From Candidatus Segatella caccae (GTDB lineage: Bacteria > Bacteroidota > Bacteroidia > Bacteroidales > Bacteroidaceae): DNA of 43,728 nucleotides. The notes below the pieces were generated by a model, which saw nothing but the letters and a program-made list of their open reading frames with translations, searched no databases and had not been told where the DNA came from. The position numbers were made by a program, and so were the translations under genes. Each line of letters opens with the position of its first letter. Positions within the stretch are counted from its first letter, which is position 1. This document shows positions 7,553 through 14,854 of this stretch, piece by piece. The stretch is from contig USOQ01000013.1 in assembly GCA_900556395.1 (NCBI GenBank), positions 1 through 43,728 of the forward strand, written 5' to 3'.

Positions 7553-8350
7553 ATGAATCGCAATATTTTATTATTGTTTGTAGGATGCTTGTTGCTTTTT
7601 GCTGCTTGTCAAGAACGTGCTCCGAAGACTGAATTTCGCGAAGATGCGAAGGCTAAACAGATGCTACAGGGTATGTGGATAGACGAAGATGGCGAAGATG
7701 TAGTCTTTCGGGTGAAGGGCGACACCCTCTATTATCCTGACTCTACCAGCATGCCAGCTTACTTCTATATCTCTGCCGATACCTTTGTAGTGAAAGGTGC
7801 TAATGAGATACGTTATGCTATTGTCAAACAGGCGGCTCATCTCTTTGAGTTTAAGACGCAGAATGGTGATATACTCAAATTGGTGAAAACTACAGATAAG
7901 GCTTATCTCAACTCGTTTAAGCACCAACATCCTGTAGTACTCAACCAAGGACAGCTTGTGCGTCGCGACACGATAGTAGCTTTCGGTGCAGAGAAATATC
8001 ATCTTTATACACAAGTCAACCCCACTACCTACAAAGTACTTAAGAGTACCTATAATGAAGATGGAGTGGGGGTAGACAATGTGTATTATGATAATATCGT
8101 CAACGTGAATGTCTATCATGGAGCTTCACGTCTATTTGGGCGAGATTTTCGTAAGCAAGATTTTATTCGTCAAGTTCCTGCTTCTTTCTTGGAACAGGCT
8201 GTGCTGAGCGATATGGTTTTCCGTGCAATAGATAAGACGGGCATTCATTTCCGTGCTGTCCTTGCCATGCCAGATAGTTCGGTGAGCTATCAAGTTGAAG
8301 TGACCATCTCATTTGATGGTCACCTCGATATCCGTACAGCAGGCGCTTGA
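7553..8350 (+). CDS. Lipoprotein of unknown function, possibly DUF4738 family
   Basis: A 265-aa exported lipoprotein. The signal MNRNILLLFVGCLLLFAAC ends in a lipobox (LFAAC), with the acylated Cys at residue 19. The mature part is beta-rich, with a segment around residues 25-110 on a small calycin-like pattern (MWIDEDGEDVVFRVKGDTLYYPD) and a second half containing YHLYTQVNPTTYKV and NVNVYHGASRLFGRDF. The layout reminds me of DUF4738 lipoproteins of Bacteroidales, a weak family call. The ATG at 7553 is preferred over the TTG one codon earlier. The last 42 nt overlap the 3' end of the convergent GH3 gene. No function can be assigned. Confidence 0.75.
   Translation: MNRNILLLFVGCLLLFAACQERAPKTEFREDAKAKQMLQGMWIDEDGEDVVFRVKGDTLYYPDSTSMPAYFYISADTFVVKGANEIRYAIVKQAAHLFEFKTQNGDILKLVKTTDKAYLNSFKHQHPVVLNQGQLVRRDTIVAFGAEKYHLYTQVNPTTYKVLKSTYNEDGVGVDNVYYDNIVNVNVYHGASRLFGRDFRKQDFIRQVPASFLEQAVLSDMVFRAIDKTGIHFRAVLAMPDSSVSYQVEVTISFDGHLDIRTAGA
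8300..8323. terminator. Hairpin inside the overlapping 3' ends of two convergent genes
   Basis: GTGACCATC (8300-8308) and GATGGTCAC (8315-8323) form a perfect 9-bp stem with a 6-nt loop. It contains the GH3 stop codon (8309-8311) and lies inside the coding region of the lipoprotein on the other strand. There is no T-run, so it is at best a weak or transcript-stabilising element. Confidence 0.45.
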
Positions 8351-10489
8351 TGTGCCTACATAGATTTTGTATTTCCCTGGTACTACCCTCATGGTGTTGG
8401 TATCAGGGTCCCAACATTCAAAACTGTTTTGTGGCAGAGGGATGCTAACAGTTTTTTTCTCTTTTGCCTTGAGGATTACACGTTGGAAGGCTTTTAGGCT
8501 TTTTATAGGGCCTTCTGCATCTGCCATTTGTCGGATGTATACCTGTGCTACTTCTGTTCCTTCGCGTTTGCCTTTGTTTTGTATTGTAAAGGTCAGATAG
8601 CCATCTTTATAAGTTGGTTTGCCGTAGTCGAAGGTTGTGTAACTCAATCCATGTCCGAAGGGGAATAGAGCTTCACCCTCAAAGTAGCGATAGGTGCGGT
8701 TCTTCATAGAGTAGTCGAGGAAGTCGGGCAAGTCGTTGGTGCTCTTATAGAATGTAACAGGTAGTTTGCCTGATGGGTTTACCTCTCCAAAGAGTACTTT
8801 GGCCACCGCTTCACCACCTCGTTCGCCAGGATACCATGCTTGCAGTATAGCTTGTACATTCTTTGTCTCTGGCACTAAAGCTACTGCCGATCCCGAGCAG
8901 TTGATGAGTATAACCCTCTTACCAGCCTCATGGAGCATGGCTATAATTTCTCGTTGCACCTGTGGCAGTTCGATATTAGTACGGTCTCCACCTTTAAAGC
9001 CAGGCTCTGAGACTTTCATTTCTTCGCCTTCAAGCTTAGGCGATATGCCACCAACAAAGATGATGGTGCGTGTATTGCCTATTTCGGCAAGTAGCTGTTC
9101 TCGTTGGCTGTTGTCGATATTGGTTTTTCCGTCCAATGTACGAGTCAGTGTGCAGGCAGGAATGTATTTCACTTCTTTTCCTACTTGCTGTCTGATACCT
9201 TGAAGGATGGTAATGGTTTCGGTGGGAGTTCCGTTGTAGTTTCCCCATTGCATGATCGAGTCGTTAGCGTTGGGTCCCATCACCACCAAGTCGATACTTC
9301 TGTCGAGTGGCAGAATCTTGTTGTGGTTCTGTAGCAGCACAATGCCTTCTTCTGCCATCCTCAGTGCCATTTGTTTATGTTCTTTGCTCGCTATGACACT
9401 TGCAGGAATGTGTGTCCAACTTACCTGTTCGTCCTTGTCAAAGTCGCCCAATTCTATTCGTGCTTTGAGTAGCCTTTTAAGACAAGTGTTCACTTTTTCC
9501 TCACTGACAAGACCTGTTCTCACCGCCTCGGGCAATGAGCGATATGAATGTCCACATTCTACATCCGTTCCTGTGGCTATAGCCTGTGCCGTAGCTTCGG
9601 CTGCATTGTCGGCGGTGCCGTGTCGCCCTGGTTTGTAGAAGTCGTCTATGGCTCCACAGTCAGAGGTGATAAGTCCGTCAAATCCCCATTCCTCTCGCAG
9701 AATGAAGCGCTCCAACTGTGCATTAGAACAACAGGGTTGACCATTAAACCGCTGATAGGCACACATCACTTCTGCTACATGCGCATCTTGCACGAGCGAC
9801 TTGAAGGCAGGTAGATAGGTCTCCCATAAATCGCGTGCTGGCAGATGTTCTATATTGAAGTTGTGACGATTCCATTCTGGTCCGCTGTGTACTGCAAAGT
9901 GCTTGGCACAAGCCAGTAGTTTTCGGTATTTATTGTTGGCTGGTGTTCCGTCAAAGGCTTGTCCTTGCAGACCATTCACCACGGCCCTTCCCATACGTGC
10001 CGTCAGATATGGGTCCTCACCATAGGTTTCTTGTCCACGTCCCCATCTTGGATCGCGGAAAATATTGATGTTTGGTGTCCAGAAGCTGAGACACTGGTAT
10101 CTCTTTATCTTTCCTGTAGCTTTTGCTTGTTGTGCCTTGGCTCTTGCCTCATCGCTCACGCCTGTAAAAACTTGGTAGAGCAGTTGGTCGTCGAAAGACG
10201 AAGCCATCGCCATCGTGATGGGGAAGACGGTAGCATAGCCATTGCGGCCTACGCCATGCAAGGCCTCGTTCCACCATTGGAACTGCGGAATACCCAATCT
10301 GTCTATGGCAGGTGAAGTGTCCATCATCAGCAGAGTCTTTTCTTCGAGGGTAAGTCTTGTCAGCAGATCGTTGGCTCTTTCTTCTGATGTAAGACTTGGG
10401 TCTTGATAGGGTAATAACCTCTGCTGTGCCTTAGTGTCTGGTGCTGCTATGGCAGTCAAGGCAATGGCAAAAAGTAGTTTTTTCATCAT
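8309..10489 (-). CDS. Glycoside hydrolase family 3 enzyme (beta-xylosidase/beta-glucosidase type)
   Basis: Exported exo-acting glycosidase of 726 aa that releases terminal beta-linked sugars. The N-terminal signal peptide MMKKLLFAIALTAIAA probably ends near residue 22. The GH3 barrel shows NINIFRDPRWGRGQETYGEDP (141-161), the substrate-binding Lys-His at 196-197 (ACAKHF) and the nucleophile Asp277 in GLITSDCGA. The second alpha/beta domain and a C-terminal fibronectin-III-like domain (GTEVAQVYIRQ) follow. The SFWTPNINIF pattern is closer to xylosidase/arabinosidase-type GH3 than to cellobiose-type enzymes, but substrate cannot be fixed from sequence. It is a stand-alone gene with no SusC/SusD pair nearby. 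Its 3' end overlaps the lipoprotein gene by 42 nt. Confidence 0.93.
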   Translation of the reverse strand: MMKKLLFAIALTAIAAPDTKAQQRLLPYQDPSLTSEERANDLLTRLTLEEKTLLMMDTSPAIDRLGIPQFQWWNEALHGVGRNGYATVFPITMAMASSFDDQLLYQVFTGVSDEARAKAQQAKATGKIKRYQCLSFWTPNINIFRDPRWGRGQETYGEDPYLTARMGRAVVNGLQGQAFDGTPANNKYRKLLACAKHFAVHSGPEWNRHNFNIEHLPARDLWETYLPAFKSLVQDAHVAEVMCAYQRFNGQPCCSNAQLERFILREEWGFDGLITSDCGAIDDFYKPGRHGTADNAAEATAQAIATGTDVECGHSYRSLPEAVRTGLVSEEKVNTCLKRLLKARIELGDFDKDEQVSWTHIPASVIASKEHKQMALRMAEEGIVLLQNHNKILPLDRSIDLVVMGPNANDSIMQWGNYNGTPTETITILQGIRQQVGKEVKYIPACTLTRTLDGKTNIDNSQREQLLAEIGNTRTIIFVGGISPKLEGEEMKVSEPGFKGGDRTNIELPQVQREIIAMLHEAGKRVILINCSGSAVALVPETKNVQAILQAWYPGERGGEAVAKVLFGEVNPSGKLPVTFYKSTNDLPDFLDYSMKNRTYRYFEGEALFPFGHGLSYTTFDYGKPTYKDGYLTFTIQNKGKREGTEVAQVYIRQMADAEGPIKSLKAFQRVILKAKEKKTVSIPLPQNSFECWDPDTNTMRVVPGKYKIYVGTSSACCTDIEVTIK

Positions 10490-10530
10490 AGTTTTATGTT
10501 TTAGTTTTATAAAAGGTATATACTTGCCGA

Positions 10531-10538
10531 CAAAGTTA
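10531..10538 (-). promoter_or_regulatory. Putative -7 box for the GH3 gene
   Basis: TAACTTTG on the minus strand lies about 40 nt before the GH3 ATG. The -33 position is inside a T-rich tract and has no clear TTTG. Confidence 0.55.
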
Positions 10539-10625
10539 CAAAAAAAAATGCGAAAAAAACTTCCTGCAGATTTTATAATTTGATATTTTCTTCAGGCTTC
10601 TTAATTTTTTTTCAACATCATTTCT

Positions 10626-10656
10626 TTTGTCATTTAGAAAAAAATAAGTAGCTTTG
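10626..10656 (+). promoter_or_regulatory. Promoter of the SLC13 permease gene, near-leaderless
   Basis: TTTG at 10626-10629, a 19-nt spacer and TAGCTTTG at 10649-10656. The ATG at 10662 begins five nucleotides after the -7 box, so the mRNA is expected to start on or next to the initiation codon. Confidence 0.72.
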
Positions 10657-10661
10657 CACAC

Positions 10662-12524
10662 ATGACAGTAACGCTTATTATTTTAATCATTACCGTTGCC
10701 ATGTTTATATGGGGCAGAGTGAGGGCCGACATTGTGGCACTTACTGCCTTGGCAGCACTCCTTGTTTTCGGAATACTTACTCCAGCCGAAGCCCTTGCAG
10801 GTTTTTCTTCACCCATCGTCATCATGATGATAGGACTCTTTGTTGTGGGAGGTGCCATCATGCAAACTGGTTTGGCGAAGCTCACGGGTAACAAATTGAT
10901 GGCACTTTCACGGGGCAACGAAACCATTACCTTTCTCTTGGTCATGCTCGTCACCTCGTTTATCGGAGCCTTTGTCAGCAATACTGGCACCGTGGCCCTG
11001 ATGATGCCCATCATCGTAAGCCTTGCTGCAGCATCAGGGTTGCAATCATCGCGATTCCTCATGCCTTTGGCCTTCGCGGGTAGCTTAGGTGGCATGCTTA
11101 CGCTCATTGGTACACCGCCCAACTTGGTTATCGATGAAGTGCTCACAGAGGCAGGTTATCAGTCGCTTAGCTTCTTCTCGTTCTTGCCAGTAGGTCTCAT
11201 TGTTATTGCTATAGGCATCGTTGTACTGATGCCTTTGAGCCGACTTTTCTTGAGTCGTAAGCAGAGTGGAAAGAAAAAGCAGAGTGGCAAATCGCTCGAC
11301 GACTTAGTGATGGAATATCAATTGCTCGACAATCTGCATAGATACATCGTGCCAAGCCATCGTTCTTCTGCAGCTATCGACGAAAAGGGCGAGAAACTTG
11401 AGATAGTGGGCAAGACACTCAAACAACTCTCAGTGCAGAAGGACTATGGCGTGAGTGTCATCGAGATAAGAAACGAGAAGAAGTCGCGCTTAGGACTGAT
11501 GAAAGACGTCAATCAGAACATGGCCAAGAGCAGTAGCGTCATTGGTGAGCACGACATCTTATATATAATAGGTGACGAGGAGAAGATGCAGCGATTTGCT
11601 GCAGACTATGATCTGCGAAAGATGAAAGATGTGAAGATAGATTTCTACGATCTCGGACTTTCCGAGATTGTCGTTATGCCTACTTCTCATTTTGCAGGTT
11701 TGCGTATTGGTGATGCTAACCTGAGAAAACGTTTTGGTATTAACGTACTGGGTGTAAAACGTGGCGACGAATATATAACTGATAATCTTATAGCCACTCG
11801 TCTGCATGTGGGCGATATGCTATTGGTGCAGGGCGAATGGACTAACTTAGCGCACCTGGCAAGTGATACGACCAACTGGGTGGTGCTCGATCAACCAGAG
11901 AAGACTGCCGATAAGGTTCTTCTCGATTATAAGGCTCCCGTTGCTGCTGCCATCATGTTGCTGATGGTGGCGATGATGGTTTTCGACTTTATTCCTGTTG
12001 CTCCTGTAACAGCGGTTATCATAGCAGGTTTGCTGACTGTTTTTGCAGGATGTTTCCGAAATGTTGAAGCGGCCTATAAGACCATCAACTGGGAGAGCAT
12101 CGTGCTTATTGCTGCCATGATGCCTATGTCTACAGCCCTCGAGAAGACAGGAGCTTCGGCTTTGGTGTCGCAGACCTTGGTAGATAGCTTGGGTGTTTTA
12201 GGCCCAACAGCTCTTTTGGCAGGCATTTATTTCACTACCTCGCTCATGACGATGTTTATCAGCAACACGGCCACAGCAGTCCTCATGGCGCCTATCGCCC
12301 TGGTGGCAGCTCAACAGGTAGGGGTGAGTCCTTATGCTTTCCTCTTTGCTGTTACCTTAGGAGCCAGTATGTGTTTTGCTTCGCCTTTTTCTACTCCTCC
12401 CAATGCTCTTGTGATGAAAGCCGGAGGCTATACGTTTATGGATTATGTCAAGGTAGGTTTGCCTTTGCAGATTATTATCGGCATTGTCATGACTTTTGTT
12501 CTTCCTTGTCTGTTCCCTTATTAA
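10662..12524 (+). CDS. SLC13-family permease with two RCK_C (TrkA-C) domains
   Basis: Integral inner-membrane transporter of 620 aa of the DASS/SLC13 superfamily, whose members move dicarboxylates, sulfate or similar anions, often with sodium. The two repeat halves show the paired hairpin signatures NTGTVALMMPI plus GTPPNLVI in the first half, and SNTATAVLMAPIA plus STPPNALV in the second. Between them lies a cytoplasmic insert with two RCK_C domains at about residues 242-320 and 337-395 (for example KLEIVGKTLKQL and GLRIGDANLRKRFGINVLG), which usually bind small ligands. The substrate cannot be assigned. The helicase gene follows 32 nt downstream with no visible terminator. Confidence 0.92.
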   Translation: MTVTLIILIITVAMFIWGRVRADIVALTALAALLVFGILTPAEALAGFSSPIVIMMIGLFVVGGAIMQTGLAKLTGNKLMALSRGNETITFLLVMLVTSFIGAFVSNTGTVALMMPIIVSLAAASGLQSSRFLMPLAFAGSLGGMLTLIGTPPNLVIDEVLTEAGYQSLSFFSFLPVGLIVIAIGIVVLMPLSRLFLSRKQSGKKKQSGKSLDDLVMEYQLLDNLHRYIVPSHRSSAAIDEKGEKLEIVGKTLKQLSVQKDYGVSVIEIRNEKKSRLGLMKDVNQNMAKSSSVIGEHDILYIIGDEEKMQRFAADYDLRKMKDVKIDFYDLGLSEIVVMPTSHFAGLRIGDANLRKRFGINVLGVKRGDEYITDNLIATRLHVGDMLLVQGEWTNLAHLASDTTNWVVLDQPEKTADKVLLDYKAPVAAAIMLLMVAMMVFDFIPVAPVTAVIIAGLLTVFAGCFRNVEAAYKTINWESIVLIAAMMPMSTALEKTGASALVSQTLVDSLGVLGPTALLAGIYFTTSLMTMFISNTATAVLMAPIALVAAQQVGVSPYAFLFAVTLGASMCFASPFSTPPNALVMKAGGYTFMDYVKVGLPLQIIIGIVMTFVLPCLFPY

Positions 12525-12556
12525 GTTGACTTTTGCTAAGAAAACTTCTACCAAAT

Positions 12557-14737
12557 ATGAATCAAGACATGATGGAAATGAATGAGGAGTCTCAGAAAGC
12601 TTGGGACATTATAGAAAAGACAAGTGCCAACTTGTTTCTTACGGGAAAGGCTGGTACAGGAAAAACTACATTTTTGAAAGAGCTTAGGCGTCGTTCGCCA
12701 AAGCGTATGGTGGTCTTGGCTCCTACAGGAATCGCTGCCATCAATGCTGGTGGTGTCACCATCCATTCTTTCTTTCAGCTGCCTCTTTCGCCTTATCTTC
12801 CAGGTACTACATTCGCTGGTGGTGAGAAGAAGCGATTTCAGTTTAGTAAGGTGAAGCGAAATATCATCCGAACGATGGACCTCTTGGTCATTGATGAGAT
12901 TAGTATGGTGCGTAGCGACTTGCTCGATGCCATAGACTCCGTGATGCGTCGTTATCGCCGCCATGACTTACCTTTCGGTGGTGTGCAACTGCTCATGATA
13001 GGCGACTTGCAGCAGTTGGCACCTGTTGTGACCGAACATGAGGAAGGACTTCTGCGCCAGTATTACGACACTCCCTTTTTCTTTTCGAGTAAAGCCCTGC
13101 AACAGGCATGTTACCTCACCATAGAGCTTAAGACGGTCTATCGTCAGCAGGATGAGCATTTTGTGGCATTACTCAATCAGATAAGGGAAAATAAGGCAAG
13201 TGATGAAACTCTTGCTGCACTTAATCAACGTTATATTCCCGATTTTCAGCCTCCTAAGGGTGGTGACTACATTCGGCTTACTACACATAATATCCCTGCT
13301 CAGCATATCAATGAGCAGGAATTAGGCAACTTACCCTCTCAAGTATATAGCTTCACGGCAGAGGTGGAAGATAACTTCCCTGAGTCTTCTTATCCTGCCG
13401 ATTATTGTTTGCAGCTGAAGGTGGGAGCTCAGATTATGTTTATCAAGAATGATGCAGAGCATCGTTTCTATAATGGTATGATAGGTGAGGTGACCCATAT
13501 TGAAAATGGGAAAATCACTGTGAGAGGAAAAGATGAAGGGGAGGAGTTCTTGCTGGATAAGGCGGAATGGTCCAACTCGAAGTACACGCTCAATGAGCAG
13601 ACGCAAGAGATCGAGGAAACTGTGGAGGGCGTTTTTCGACAGTATCCCGTTCGTCTGGCCTGGGCCATCACCATTCATAAGAGTCAGGGACTTACCTTCG
13701 AGCACGCCATCATTGATGCTTCACACTCCTTTACCCATGGTCAGACCTATGTGGCGCTGAGCCGTTGTAAGTCGCTTGAGGGTATGGTGCTCAGCACGCC
13801 TTTGTCTCGTTCAGCTATCATCAGCGACAGCACTGTCGACTTGTACAACGATTGTATGGTTTCTCCCACGATGGAGCAGATTGCAACGTTGCAGCAACTC
13901 TATGTGCAGCAGTGTATTGGCGATCTGTTTGATTTTCGCCCTATGCAGCAGAGTTATGAGTTGTTGATGCGCTGCTTGGTGGAGTATTTCATGAGCAATT
14001 ATCCTCGTTTGGTGGCAGAATATCAGAAACTCAGTGTGGTGCTGAAAAGTTTGACAGGTGTCTCAGACAAGTTTCGCCTGCAGTATACACGTATGTTGAG
14101 TGCTAATCCTGATGTGAGTGATGAGGCCTTGCAGGAACGAATAAACAAAGCGGCTCACTATTTTTGGCAGAAAATAGGGGTGATTACCGATTTGGTCAAA
14201 AAGTCGAATTTATCTACCGATAATAAGACTGCTAAGAAGCAGTTTGAAGATCGTTTCTCTACCTTTGCAGAGGAGGCTCTGCTCAAACAGTCGCTTCTGC
14301 GTTATGAGCAGGAAGCTGAATTCTCTGTGAGTGACTTTCTCAAAAAGAAAGCTCAATTTCTGTTGGCGCAGAGTGAAGAGGCGAGTTCGGGAGGAGGACG
14401 TAAGCGTAAGTCTTCTGTTGCTAAGGAACAGAAAACTCCTAAGGCTCCAAAGATTCCAACGAAGCAAATCAGTCTGGGACTCTTTAAGGAGGGTATGAAT
14501 GTGGAGCAGATAGCTAAGGCCCGCGGACTGGCTCAAAGTACCATTATCAGCCATCTGGTATATTATGTTCGCTCGCGTGAGTTGGGACTCAGATCGCTTA
14601 TCCCAAGCAGTCGGGAAAAGAAGATACGCGACTTCATGCAGGCTCATCCCGATATGAATACGGTTTCTGCCATCAGGGAAGCTTTAGGAGGAATTTATGA
14701 ATATTGGGAAATCCAACTTGTGAAAGGTGTGGAGTAG
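12557..14737 (+). CDS. PIF1-like helicase with C-terminal HTH domain
   Basis: SF1 DNA helicase of the PIF1/RecD2-like group found across Bacteroidetes, 726 aa. Walker A GKAGTGKTTF is at residues 30-39 and Walker B LLVIDEISMV at 109-118 (D113, E114). VQLLMIGDLQQLAPV is motif III, and AWAITIHKSQGLTF and QTYVALSRC are the C-terminal motifs V-VI. After a basic linker (GGGRKRKSS) the C-terminus has an HTH-type module, GMNVEQIAKARGLAQSTIISHL, of the kind also seen at RecQ C-termini. The ATG at 12557 is preferred to a TTG at 12533. It probably acts in replication or recombination and unwinding of structured DNA (family-level inference). It ends just before the 22-bp repeat array. Confidence 0.9.
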   Translation: MNQDMMEMNEESQKAWDIIEKTSANLFLTGKAGTGKTTFLKELRRRSPKRMVVLAPTGIAAINAGGVTIHSFFQLPLSPYLPGTTFAGGEKKRFQFSKVKRNIIRTMDLLVIDEISMVRSDLLDAIDSVMRRYRRHDLPFGGVQLLMIGDLQQLAPVVTEHEEGLLRQYYDTPFFFSSKALQQACYLTIELKTVYRQQDEHFVALLNQIRENKASDETLAALNQRYIPDFQPPKGGDYIRLTTHNIPAQHINEQELGNLPSQVYSFTAEVEDNFPESSYPADYCLQLKVGAQIMFIKNDAEHRFYNGMIGEVTHIENGKITVRGKDEGEEFLLDKAEWSNSKYTLNEQTQEIEETVEGVFRQYPVRLAWAITIHKSQGLTFEHAIIDASHSFTHGQTYVALSRCKSLEGMVLSTPLSRSAIISDSTVDLYNDCMVSPTMEQIATLQQLYVQQCIGDLFDFRPMQQSYELLMRCLVEYFMSNYPRLVAEYQKLSVVLKSLTGVSDKFRLQYTRMLSANPDVSDEALQERINKAAHYFWQKIGVITDLVKKSNLSTDNKTAKKQFEDRFSTFAEEALLKQSLLRYEQEAEFSVSDFLKKKAQFLLAQSEEASSGGGRKRKSSVAKEQKTPKAPKIPTKQISLGLFKEGMNVEQIAKARGLAQSTIISHLVYYVRSRELGLRSLIPSSREKKIRDFMQAHPDMNTVSAIREALGGIYEYWEIQLVKGVE

Positions 14738-14755
14738 AAAAATGGCACAAAAAAA

Positions 14756-14841
14756 TGAAAGTACTTGCGTTAGCCATCGCAAGTACTTTCATCAGCTCGT
14801 GAAAGTACTTTCAACAGCCATCGCAAGTACTTTCATTTTTT
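14756..14841. repeat. Four-unit 22-bp array of AAGTACTT-cored 14-mers, bidirectional terminator
   Basis: Four related 14-mers start at 14756, 14778, 14800 and 14822, exactly 22 bp apart: TGAAAGTACTTGCG, CGCAAGTACTTTCA, TGAAAGTACTTTCA (a perfect palindrome) and CGCAAGTACTTTCA. The 8-nt spacers are TTAGCCAT, TCAGCTCG and ACAGCCAT, all sharing AGC. Unit 1 can pair with unit 2 or 4. Six T residues follow the last unit on the plus strand, and the seven As before unit 1 (14749-14755) give a T-run on the minus strand. It sits between the convergent helicase and Rel genes, so termination in both directions is the simplest role. Confidence 0.85.
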
Positions 14842-14854
14842 ATGGGTATTTGGC

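Noticed and set aside
14756..14841. CRISPR-like spacing of the 22-bp array
   Set aside because: Repeats are only 14 nt, alternate in type, spacers are 8 nt and similar to each other, and there are no cas genes. It is a palindromic repeat, not a CRISPR.
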